This document shows positions 36,876-47,835 of a stretch of 64,000 nt of DNA, piece by piece. Both the position numbers and the translations under genes were made by a program. Position 1 is the first letter of the stretch, and every line of letters starts with the position of its first letter. The notes below the pieces were generated by a model. That model was not told the origin of the DNA. It searched no databases and was given only the letters and a program-made list of their open reading frames with translations. The DNA lies in assembly GCA_019633425.1 (NCBI GenBank), contig WSUB01000001.1:496001-560000 (forward strand), given 5' to 3'. Source of the DNA: Tulasnella sp. 424 (taxonomy: Eukaryota; Basidiomycota; Agaricomycetes; Cantharellales; Tulasnellaceae).

Positions 36876-38606
36876 ATGTCAGCCCCAATTACACCTCTCC
36901 TCAGACTTGAGCCAAAGGCAAAACGCCAGGATACTCTCTCAGCTCCTTCCCCCATCACTCGTCCCTCTTCTGCTCTTTCTCTCCGTTCCTCTCCATTCGC
37001 AATGAGCAAAGACAACAAAGATAAATCGGGCGAGGAAATCGTCACCGTCGGCTCTGACAGGTTTGGCTTCGATTCCCGAGTCTCCATCGAGCTCTTGCGC
37101 TCTCTCTATTTACGCCCGCACTACGTGGCAACGACTGCAGACGAGCACTCGCCAAAGGAGCAGGAGGAGTTCCACTCCTTGTTCGTCAAAGGCAGTGCCA
37201 TCGACTATCAGTCCAAGTCCATCTTCCACCCGAACGACAACTCCATCTCCTACACCACCCTTTCCCGCTTCCCTCCCGTCAAACTCCTCCCCCATGCCAG
37301 CAGGAAGCGCGTCCTCGTCACCGGCGGAGCTGGTTTCGTCGGCTCCCACTTGGTCGACCGACTCATGCTCTTGGGCCACGAAGTCACCGTCCTCGACAAC
37401 TTCTTCACCGGCTCCAAGACCACCGTCAGCCACTGGGTCGGTCACCCCAACTTTGAGATGATCAGACACGACGTTATCGAGCCTTTCATGATCGAATGTG
37501 ACCGTACGTTCATCTCCTCTCACATGCCCCTTATTTTTAGGACGTCATCATACTAATATCGCCCACTTCGCCCCCATTCCGCCCAAATTTAGAAATCTAT
37601 CACCTGGCCTGCCCGGCCTCACCCCCTCACTACCAATTCAACGCCGTCAAGACCATCAAGACTTCCTTCATGGGAACCCTCAACATGCTTGGTCTCGCGA
37701 AGCGTACCAAGGCGCGTTTCCTCATCACATCAACCTCTGGTGAGTCCTCGGCTCTTCGGCATCTCGTGTTCCGCGACTCGGACTCATTTTACTTATCTCG
37801 CTCGGCAGAGGTTTATGGTGATCCTGAAGTTCATCCTCAACCGGAAGACTAGTAAGCCGAAATTCCCTTTCTTTTTTGTTCGGCAGAGTCCCTAACGTAA
37901 CCTTGTCTCTCCATCGCCCTCCCGCGTCTACCTTTTCCCAATCAGCTGGGGTCATGTTAACCCAATTGGCCCCCGCGCTTGCTATGATGAAGGCAAACGT
38001 GTTGCCGAAACTCTCACCTACGGCTTCCATCGGCAAGACGGAGTTGACGTCCGAGTTGCGCGTATCTTCAACACTTTCGGTCCTCGCATGAACGTGCGTA
38101 TCTCCATTTAGGAGCTCCACTCCCCTCGTTCGTGAAAACCTTAAAATAACCCATCTTCCTACTATCTATAGCCCTATGACGGTCGCGTCGTATCCAACTT
38201 TATCATCCAAGCTCTCAAGGGCCAAGACATCACCGTCTACGGCGACGGCAACCAAACGCGTTCCTTCCAATACATCCACGACTTGGTCGACGGCTTGATC
38301 TACCTCATGAACTCGGACGAGACTCGTCCCGTTAACATCGGCAACGGAGACGAGTTCACCATCTTGCAGTTCGCTGAGCTCGTCAGGGACTTGGTCGAAA
38401 AGGTGCAGAAGGAGGATGGGATTGAGAACCCACCAAAGAGCAAGATCGTCCACGAGCCCATGCCCACCGACGACCCCCAGATGCGTCGACCTGACACCAC
38501 TAGGGCTAAGGAAGTCCTTGGCTGGCAACCCCGCTGGACCGTCAAGATGGGCATCGAGGAGATGGTCCGCTACTACAAGGCCAAGATGGCAGAGGGAAGC
38601 ATCTAA
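36876..38606 (+). CDS. uxs1: UDP-glucuronate decarboxylase (UDP-xylose synthase)
   Basis: Five exons. The start at 36876 ([14 protein letters not shown]) opens a roughly 140-residue low-complexity leader. The extended SDR domain follows: [19 protein letters not shown] (NAD-binding GxxGxxG), [36 protein letters not shown] (catalytic Thr/Ser and Glu), and [11 protein letters not shown] (catalytic Tyr-x3-Lys). Later landmarks are [27 protein letters not shown] and [10 protein letters not shown]. Splices restore each motif, for example PED-YWGHVNP. The enzyme converts UDP-glucuronate to UDP-xylose, the xylose donor for fungal glycans and sphingolipid heads. All catalytic residues are present. A Leu-rich transmembrane anchor, seen in some animal forms, is absent. 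Confidence 0.96.
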
Positions 38607-39171
38607 AATGCTCGCACCGCGTTGAAATAAGAACACGTAGAAAAACCAGGACATTTTTAGTTGTTCAAACCCCTTCATCTATCCTAAACGTGTCCTTTTT
38701 TGTTGCTTGTAATCCCTGAAAGCTTGCCGTCGACCCCGCAATTCGCCGTCTCTCGCTCTCTTTAATAACTATCTTGGACTCTGATTTCGTTCCTTTAAAC
38801 TCTAGAGTACAAAAGAAATCGCTCCTGTCTGTCTGTCTTTGTTAAGTAGCTCGTACATATATCGTCTTGGTTGTTTTGCACGTCGTGTCGTTTCAGTGGA
38901 CCGCCGGAACCGAGTGGAACGTCCTGTCGGAGTTTAAACTTAAATAGCACCTGCTAGATAAAGTCTTTCGCTCAGAGCAAGCAGTATGTACAACACGTGC
39001 AGCAAGTAGGTCAACGTCAATGTGTTGCATACGGCATTGCTATTGATACAGCAAGATAGGGAGTGGAGGAAGTAGCATTGCAAGGGGATAACTCGAAGGG
39101 AGAAGAAAAAAGACAACCAGGCCTAAGGATACAGTATTAAAAAGTAAAAAACGAAAGTTAAGGTACAATGA
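38607..39171. other. Convergent 3' region between uxs1 and prm1
   Basis: 565 bases between two converging genes. It contains ctgtctgtctgtctttg near 38827..38843 and A-rich sequence near 39100..39120. No gene, repeat or RNA structure is recognised. Confidence 0.4.
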
Positions 39172-42100
39172 TTAATAGGCAGAAGGATAGCGATCAGCGA
39201 AGGGATTGCTACCACGTTGGGCAGCGAGTCCACGGTAGACTGGAGCATCAGCAACAGGCGACTTGAAGGGGTCTGCCTGATCTGGCCCCGCATTAGGCGT
39301 ACCCGGGATAGAATCCAATCGGCGAGGATTAGACTGAGTACCGACACCTGCAAGATTGGCAAGCGCCGGGTCGATCAACGAGGACTTGCGGGAATGTTGA
39401 GGACCGCCGGGGAACAGTTGACGAGGTCCATCAGAGCCAGACCGACGATGGGGTTGAGAACCATTTCGACCGACAGAGGCACCACCATTCTGAACGGGCT
39501 GGGGCGCCAAGGGTTTGGGCAGCTGAGGAACGGCGGGGACTCTCATCCTCGAGTCGTAGACGAAACCGTGGTGAATTGGGATTCCACTCTGACGATTACC
39601 GACTGGCGAATCTCCATCCGGAGACGAGGACAGGAAGGAAGTTCCAGAGACGGGCTGGGGTACATCGGGTCTCCAGGAAGGGTTGGCGTTTCCAAGTCCT
39701 GGTGGAGGAGGGAGTCCAGAGGTAGGCGTCCGTGCACGATCTTGTTTCGCGTGCACAGACTTCCGCCTCTCGCCTTCCATCAACTGCACTTTCTGAGGTT
39801 GCGGTGCGAGCGAACGGGGATTGGAGACCGTAGGAGAAGGCGTAGCACCGTTGTCGAACATCGGAGGAAGTGGAGGCCTGGAAGCGTGTTCCTGCTCGTC
39901 GGATTCAACAGCCGACGTAGGGCCAGCAAAGATGCCACCGAGCTTCGTCAAAAACCCTCCGTCAGACGTGCGCGAGGGTGAGTCGTCCTCGTTAGAGGCA
40001 CCATTCGGCGAAAGACCCGTGTTGCTTCCGCTCCTGTCAAGCCCGTCTATGAGGAGGGTCTCACGGATGGGACGACGCCCGTTGGCGACCAACTTGTTTC
40101 CGCTCTTCTTTCTCAACAAGCCCGTCGTACTGCCCTGCGACGAGGCAGAGTCGTTGCGTTGGTGATTGCCGTTCGGAGTGGGGCTATCTAGCCTGATGAC
40201 GGGCCTGAGATCTTGGGGGGCCCTCGCGGGACGACCGATGTTGGCGTACGTCGTTACAGGTTCGGAGACAAGGTACGAATTTGGAAGCGTTGGTGCAGTG
40301 GTCATCTCAGCCTTGGGAGGCATGGAGTGGTCCACAGTTGAAGGAGCCCAATCTATCAATCCTTTCTCGTCCCTCTTGAAAGGGGAGCCCTTTCCTCCAC
40401 TTCGACGGTTTTGCTCATCGACCCAGGGGGTGATGACTCCTTCACCTGCAACCAGGTTCTTACGTTCACGATTGAACCGTTTCTTGTTGTACCGATGCAC
40501 CCAATTCTTGGCGTACGAGTGCCAGAAGATGATCCCGATCGCCATGAAGACCACGAGCAGCCACAGGCCCAGGAAGATAAGGAACATTATCCGCTCCTTC
40601 TCCAAAGCCGCGACGTAGCGGTTGACAAGGTTGCCAACAATTCCTCCGTCATCTCCAGTGTCCTGGCCTCCGACGGCTGCGAGAGCAATGGGCGTAGTGG
40701 CCTCTTGGACGGTCGAATTGCTCAGCATCAGGACTGTGGGGTCTACTCTCGGCACGTTGACTTGGAAGTTCTCCTGAACGAATGTAAAGGCGTTCTCCAG
40801 TGCTTCGACCTTGGTTCCGATCAAACAGCGGATGAACTCTTGCATGGGGCTTTCCAAGATCGTTCCTCCAAACACTGTCTGTACGGCGTTCTGAATGTCC
40901 TGGTAAAACGCCTCGATGGTGTTGTTGAGTGGTACAATAGTGCCGTTCACCCATCCAAAGACGCCCTGGTTGACCGAAGTCTGGAGCGTGTCGATCTGAC
41001 CGTTGACCGAGTTCGCGTAAGCCGTCGACTGAGCCAACATATCTCCGTTCACGCCGTCCGCGATGGTTTGCGCAAAGTTGTTGACTTGAGTCGCGACCTG
41101 AGCGGAATAGTGCTGTTGGATAGGGTGGACAGCGGCGAGTTGCAGCTGGACCGAAATGAGACCGAAGAATCCGATGAGGAAGCAGGCGAGTGCTGGTGCG
41201 TAGAAGATGTAATTTAAGAAGAAACGGATGTTGATGTTCTTCTGTGGCGAAAGTCGGAGCACCCGGGTCAAGATGTACGCGACCCTCGCGGCGAATGGAT
41301 TCTCGATGGAGGATGCGACCGACATAAGATTGCGGTCAGACAATTCCATCATAGGTCCCGCGCCAGTGATCGTCGTGGTTTCCTCTTCACGAACGCGGTC
41401 CAAGGTGGCCTTGAGGCTCTGCCATCGGTACCATTGGACGAAGCAGTTACCGATGATCATAAGGATAGCGACACCGAGGAGAAGGAAGCAGCCGATCTTG
41501 GCAACCTTGATCAAATCATGGATGAGTTGGTCCACGACGGACGTGTCGAGGTCGTTGCAGAATGTGAGTTGCTGGGTGGCAGGGACCGGAAGAACGGACT
41601 TGTCGAACCGAATTTGAGAGAAGGAGTTGTTCAGGTCTTGCTTCAACGCGTTGAACGGTGTCTCGATCCTATATCAAATTCAATTCAGTTACAAGTTAGA
41701 TTTGGACGCTAAAACCACGCTCACAGGTTATCCAAACTTTGCCGGACGTCATCCAAGGTGGGGAGGGACGAGTTCAACTTTGTCAAGCTATCCTGGAACG
41801 TGGTCGGGAGGGTGACGTTCTGCAGCCCACTGAGGGATGGAATGTCAAAGGTCGGAACCGACAGTTGGAGGTTGAGGAACGAAGGAATGAGCTTGTTGAC
41901 GCCGGAAACGGCGCTTTGGATGACGTTGTTTGCAGATGCAATGTCGTTCTGGATGCCCGTGCGGAGGGAATCCAACGAACTGGTAACGAAGCTGGAGAAC
42001 TCTTGAGTTGCGCCGATGAGCACGCTGAGAGTGCCGCGGACTGCAAGTTCCAAGAAGCACAAGAAGGTGGAGCGGTAGATGTCGATGATGAACTCGATGA

Positions 42101-42583
42101 TACCCTCGAGGGCGGTCAGGCTGTAAGGAAGGAAAAGCGCCCTGAGCGAACCCTGCCTCGTTTACTGGATCGGACAAAAGTGTCAACTCACGAGAAGATC
42201 ATGGTGGCTTTGGCGGCATCGATAGCATCGTTGACGGCTCTTTCGATGCTGTCATTGGTGCCTTCGGCCATGTAGCGGGGGAGACTTGCTGCTACCGTGG
42301 CTGCGGTCTGGGCTGAATTGCAACTTGACAAGAGCACGCGTTTTGCTCCATCCCCCGAGTCCTGCGCATCCGATATTGAAGAGAAGAGCCTGAATACGAC
42401 GAATAGGAGAGATAGGATGGGAGTTGCGATCCAGGTGAGGGACAAATGGTGTGGAAGCGTCAAGTAAGGCGTGAGGCCGTTGTTGGTGTAAGGAGCTTGG
42501 GGTGGTGGTGGTGAGAGCCGAGGGTTAGACGCGTCCCAGTATTGCCTTTGCTGCTGCTGAGAGTCGTGAGTTGACGTTGACAT
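39172..42583 (-). CDS. prm1: Plasma membrane fusion protein Prm1
   Basis: Three exons on minus: 42583..42192, 42120..41725 and 41668..39172. The protein has a Gln/Pro-rich start, then helices spaced as in Prm1: LSLTWIATPILSLLFVVF, ALEGIIEFIIDIYRSTFL, IGCFLLLGVAILMIIGNCF, FFLNYIFYAPALACFLIGFF and ERIMFLIFLGLWLLVVFMAI. Between the helices are two large N-glycosylatable ectodomains with NxT/S sites and paired Cys. After the last helix comes a roughly 400-residue disordered Ser/Pro tail. In yeasts and filamentous fungi Prm1 promotes bilayer merger during mating and hyphal anastomosis. The extended tail is longer than in yeast. Large plus-strand open frames inside this gene are antisense shadows. 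Confidence 0.93.
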
Positions 42584-43002
42584 TATGAATGATTGCTAGT
42601 AATGATAAAGAGTGTCGAGGACGATGTCGAAGGGTCGACCAGCGACGACGGGGCGAGAGAGAGAGGGAAGAGAAGGGAAGAGAAGGGAGCGGTGGTGGTA
42701 GTATTAGGAGGAGGTGTAGAACAAGCGAGAGTCGTGTAGTGAGGACTCTTTGACCTCGCTCATCGTTGCTTTCTCTTGACTCTTGGGCGGGGCTTTGTTC
42801 AGAGGTGTGTTGCCCACACGCGGCGACCCTCATTCGTCTAAAGCGCGGGAAGACCAAACAAAAGACCCTGAGGCTTCCCATTGTAGGCAGGTCACTCTGT
42901 CCTCGCCAAGATTCCCTTGTGCACGGAACCCACAAAACCTCCTCTAATATGAATATGAGAATTATACAAAGGGAGTTAACGATACTATATATCTACACAT
43001 AA
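42584..43002. other. Promoter of prm1 / 3' UTR of the NIPA gene
   Basis: 419 bases between two minus-strand genes. A purine-rich run (gagagagagggaagagaagggaagagaaggg) at about 42656..42687 is, on the coding strand, a C/T leader for prm1. Confidence 0.5.
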
Positions 43003-45207
43003 TCACATTCGTAATGAGTTGGGTCGCGCAGTTTCTCCGCTAACGGACGTCCTCTCAGATTGTCCACGAGATTCACTGCGCGTCCGTGACCGAGGCAATG
43101 GTACCGATGATCCAGTGGGCGAAGGAGGGAGAGGGGGCGGTGGTCCTGTGGGGCTCGTGGCCAGTAACAAGAACCCAGGCGACAACGACAAGCTCGCGCG
43201 TGATCCCCGATGCCGCACCACTGGCGTGCCCGGCGGTACCCGAATCGTCCTTAGAGGGGTCAACGAAGTAGGGAGGTTGGTGTTGCGAGCCGTCGGCGTG
43301 CTGAACTGCGATTCATCCACTTCGGCGGGACCTTCAGGTGCGAGTTGGATGTCCGGCCGTGTAAGAATGAGGACCCCAACAAACGTGGTCGCAACCCCAT
43401 AAAGGAAGACGATGAAACGGTGAAAGGAGATGTTGTCAAAATCCCGGTAAAGGATAGCCGAACCGACGATTGCCGCCAAGGTGAACAGCACAAACTGTGT
43501 TGGAACGACAACCTGAAAAAGGGAGGGGACAATGATGTCAGCCAGCTACCAAAACAGCACCAATCAATCGAAACCACTAACCTTGCTGTCAAACGACATA
43601 AGCGCCCGGTTCAAGTACCGTACTTGACCAACTCCAGTTCCAAGGAGAACGGTAATTAGGGGGTATGTGATCCATTCGCCAAAGATATTAAGCCCTTCGA
43701 GGCTAAGTAATGTACTGAATCCTTTGGTAGCGAGTACAGTGAAACCCCCTATCCCAGCACGGCGCCAATCAATCAGTAACCACATACGACGATTTCATGT
43801 GCATCTTGCGTCGGCCGGAACATCCAGTGTAGAAACTCACCGAAGAGCGCACACAACCCAACATCAATGTACACAACCTCCTGACCGATCGGTTGCTCAG
43901 ATAGCACCGCAAGCACTATCATGGTGACGACGGCTGTGGACGCGTAAATCGCAAACGGTGGCTGCTTTATGGCTTCTATCAGTTCTCTAGGGCCTAGCTA
44001 TTTGGATGTTTGCGGTCAAACGAGAAATCGGACAACGGATGGCTCGGAATATGCTTACTCGAACATCCGAGGTTTTGCTTGCGATTACTACAGTTACAGC
44101 TCCCACAACTGCGACGGCTATTCCGAGTAAATCCCTCTAGTGCAGAAGAAGTGCGATATCAGCGTCCACCCTGCAGCGTTCCCCATCATCACACACCTTG
44201 CGGAACCGCTCCTTCAACATAATGGGAGCGAAGAAACAATTGGCTATTAGAGCAAACTAGGTGCGGATGACGCGCGCATGAGCGAAATGAAGCCCCTGGC
44301 CCTTAATCGAAGAACGCTGCTTACAGTGCCTAAAGGAGCGACAACTGAAGCAGGAGCAAAGGCATACGACAGGAAGTTGCCAAGCTCTCCAACGTTTAGC
44401 AGGAGAAATCCTAGCCACCTGGACGAGATTCAGGGGTCAAGGGTCGTTTCAATTCGGTAACTGGCATCGAACCTACCATAGCTTTGACTTCAAATACGCT
44501 GTCTCTTGCTCCGCATCCTTAAATCTTGACGCCGGACTCTCCGTTCCTGGCCCACCATTAGTCTGCTGTTGCTGTCGCGTTCCGGTAGACCCGTTGCTGG
44601 GAGCCACTACAACGACCCGAGGTCGAGCGTCCTCGTCCAACCAAGAGAAGGACCGTCCTCTCCCTGCTGATGTCGGTCCGGAATCCGGTACGACCACCGT
44701 CGCCTCTTCAGGAATCGTCCCACCGACACCCCCAACTCCATTATTATTCACGCCCGCACCACGTTTTAGTCGAACCGACGGCGAGCGGGAGCCGGACTGC
44801 GCAAAGCCACTGCGAGTCGGAGGGGTCGTGCTGAGAGGGAAAATCGCTCCCGGTGAAGTCGCAGTTTGAGGCTGAGAGTACGTTCGCCTGTCAGACTGTA
44901 GGAGAAGGGGTTGCAGTTCTCCGTTCGTGGGTATTTCCGGGGACGGTGGGGCCGAAGGGGCGATTCCTCGCTCGACGTCGGTTGCATGCGGTTTCTTGCC
45001 ATCTGCGCCGTTTTTACCGTCGTTCCTGTCTTGTTCCAATTTCTTGTGGGCGAGTTTTTGGCAGTTGAGAGCGAAGGAAATAACGACGTTCCCTGTTATA
45101 GCGACGACAATGCCGATGATGGACTTGTAGCTCGGTGTCGGCACCGGTTGCAGCAAGGATTCCACCCAGTGCTGGTCAGCCGACAGGACGCTTAGGAGCT
45201 CGTCCAT
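43003..45207 (-). CDS. NIPA-type Mg2+ transporter (DUF803)
   Basis: Seven or so exons on minus, starting MDELLSVLSADQ at 45207. The first helix (IIGIVVAITGNVVISFALNC) and QKLAHKKLEQ are followed by a roughly 170-residue Ser/Gly-rich insert. Then come the NIPA signatures: WWLGFLLLNVGELGNFLSYA, FAPASVVAPLGT, ALIANCFFAPIMLKERF, DLLGIAVAVVGAVTVV, GGFTVLATKGFSTLL and SFDSKVVVPTQFVLFT. About nine helices in all. The tail is Ser/Thr/Pro-rich. NIPA proteins transport magnesium and other divalent cations at plasma or endosomal membranes. Spliced junctions are all in phase where I checked them (LW-WLG, LGT-FALIAN, TSDVR-LGPR). The large loop between helices 1 and 2 is an elaboration seen in fungal members. 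Confidence 0.92.
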
Positions 45208-45746
45208 TTTTTAGTGTTTTCCGACGGTGTTCGCTGTCGCAATCCGCAGAGGAAAGCGAGTTTTCGCCAAAGGAGCGGCGGGGCCCGAGGGGTAGGTATC
45301 CGGGTCCGAGCTTCTCCTGTTCTCTTTAGCTGTGGAGCTAAAATGAAGCCAAAACTACCGACGCCGATGAAGTTGGTATATGAAGGACGCTGCTCTAGAG
45401 TATTAGTCGTGTAGAGGGTAGGGAACGAGGGGAGGGGCCGGCATAGAGGGGCCGGTCAACAACGCAATTATCATTTGCGACCTGGCTTATGTAAAGACAC
45501 CGCGTCGCGGCGACTTTTCGTCACTCTTTGAGATTTCGACCACGACTGCAAGCAACTCAAAACCTCTCGCCCACCTCCTCGAAACCTAAACAAGGCGTCA
45601 AATTCCGCCAAACCCCCGCATTTCTGTGTAATAACAGCATCTATTTCTTCTAAACTCTTATTCCCCTTCAATCATCCAACCGGCGGTCCCTACAGCTGTG
45701 CTTTTGGAATTTCTACGTATCATCCGCGAAGAACACGCAAAGAAAT
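45208..45746. other. Divergent promoter region between NIPA and Sec12 genes
   Basis: 539 bases. No TATA box is clear. An open minus frame at 45471..45671 lacks recognisable features and is not called. Confidence 0.4.
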
Positions 45747-47602
45747 ATGGTCCGGTGCAACCACACACAACACTCCCTCCCGTCCTTCCCTGTCTACTCT
45801 ATCGGCTTTGTTACAGATGACAAAGTGGTTCTGGGCGGGGGCGGAGGAGCTTCACGAAGTGGGATTAAGAATAAGCTGGTAGGAGCTTCATTAGAGCTCG
45901 TTGGAAGCCTCTGGCCTAACGCGATGGTGAAACGCCCCTTGTTAGAGATTGTACGACGTCAAATCCACATCACTAGACCTTCTCAACGAGCTGGAACTCG
46001 ATCCTGGTGAAGACGCCCCAATGAGCATGGCCGTTGCGCACAAGGTATGCTGGTCCCAGACAGCATCTAAGGATGTTGGAGCGCCCTCTGATCGCTTTTC
46101 TTGCACCGGCATCAGAGCCAAGATATTGTATGCGGAATCAACAGCACACTGGAAAAGCGGAAGAACGACAACCAAAATTGCCGCGTGTATCACGTATCGA
46201 AGGAGGACAAGTCCGTTTGCGTCACTCGGGGCTCTGAGAGATATCAAAGGCTTACCATTTATCCTTATTCTACCCCAATTCCTATAGGTTGGAGAAGAAG
46301 CAGACGACATCAACGCTGACAATCGAGAATGATGAGGATGACGATTACCAGGTGGGGAGCACCCATCGTTTGGCGATGCAATGTCCTAACAGAGTCCATT
46401 TGCCTCCCATCTCTCTCTAGAAAGTAACAACTCTGTCACCCGAAGGTGATCTTCTCGCTGTCGGCTCGACAACCAACCAGGTGCGCAGCCCTCGTCCTAT
46501 GCACGGGGCGAGATTAACCGAGCACGTCGGCGGATAGGTCGTCTTCCTTTCCTTCCCAGCTCTTAAACCAGTCGCTGCCCCGTTTGATATTCCAAAATCC
46601 GGCGGGGAGATATTTGACGTTGATTTCCATGATGAACAGGTAGGTGCTGCTTGGAATGGGTGTTGTTTTCACCACGTTAACGCGAGCGTCCGTTTAGGCC
46701 GTTGTATGCGGGTCCAAAACGATTTACTTTGTCAAATTACCGTCATCAAAATCAGGCAAAGGTGGTGCCAAAGGTGCCCTAGAGGTTGCCACGACGGTAG
46801 CCTTGCCCAGTTTACCTGGTCTAGCGACGGGAACGACGTGCTCTTTCCGGGCTGCCAGGTCAGTCCTCGCCGCAATCCAATGGACCCGTAGCTCACACAT
46901 CTCTGCTAGAACTGCAAAGGCCAACGACTCAGAAGGTCAATCAAGCACAAAATTATTGTATGCGGTCGTAAACACCACTCCACCGCGGTCAGCGCGAGGG
47001 GGTTCAAGGGCAGCCTTCGTCTGCGTGTTCCAGCAGCAAGACAAGTCGGTGGAGTGGGGTTTGGTCAAGAGTCGAAGCGCATCTAGCAAGGCTATCACGG
47101 TGTTTGACGTCAAGTGGGTACCGGCCTTTGGGCCCTCATTTTCTCTGCACCACGTTTCCCCGTAACCGGAAATTTTCTGACCATTGACGTAAATCTGGGC
47201 TTTATTTTGCAGTGGTGCTGGGACCCTACTCGCGTACGGTTCATCGGATCTGAGCATAGGTATTCTAGACGCCAAGACCCTCGCGGTGAGTGCCTTCTCG
47301 CTCCAAAGGTGACGACGATCGTTTTCATTGACGCCTTCCACTCGCGTATTTCGCTCCGTACACAGCCTCTCCTGTCGATACTCAACGCCCACGAATTCCC
47401 ATCTACTGTGTTAAGGTTCAACCCCTCGTCTACGATGCTCATCAGTGGAAGCGCGGATAACAGCGTGCGAGTGGTTGAAGTGCCCTCGTCGCTAGGGGAG
47501 AAGAGCAATGGGGCTTTGATTACGGTGATCTGGGTGCTTCTGGCTGTCTTGGTAGTGCTGCTCGGTGTTTTCCTTCAAAGTGGAGGGTCTATCCGGCTGT
47601 AG
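45747..47602 (+). CDS. sec12: Sec12-like WD40 protein, guanine nucleotide exchange factor for Sar1
   Basis: Multi-exon. It starts MVRCNHTQHSLPSFPVYSIG. The GGGGGASRSG sequence matches the conserved potassium-binding loop of Sec12 that inserts into Sar1. WD40-like blades follow (VYHVSKEDK, TLSPEGDLLAVGS, VVFLSFPAL, VTVFDVNGAGTLLAYGSS as spliced, ISGSADNSVRVVEV). The sole membrane helix is at the C-terminus (ALITVIWVLLAVLVVLLGVF), followed by a short lumenal end, which is the type II topology of Sec12. The protein activates Sar1 on the ER to start COPII coat assembly. I rebuilt the splices KNKL-RLYDVK, VFDV-NGAGTLL and FRAAR-TAKANDSEG. The exact number of small exons between 46280 and 46700 is less certain. 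Confidence 0.9.
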
Positions 47603-47835
47603 AGTGTATTTTTGCTAGAGCTTGAACCGGAAGTGTGGGCCGTGGTGCTTATGACGTCAGAGTGGGAATCGCGTCAGAGGGTCTCGGACTCCAATCAAAT
47701 CGTCAGCGAGCGCCGCACCCAACACTCGCCTTCTAAATCTCTTCTTCTTCCTGCTCGCCCTCACACATCCAATCCATCATTTCCCTCCCCTTCGTCCCCT
47801 CTCACCTACCCTTCATAAATCCCATCCCAGACTGA

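Noticed and set aside
39217..42275. Long plus-strand open frames (254, 150, 268 and 178 codons) opposite prm1
   Set aside because: They lie wholly antisense to a strongly supported gene, lack recognisable motifs, and arise from codon bias on the opposite strand.
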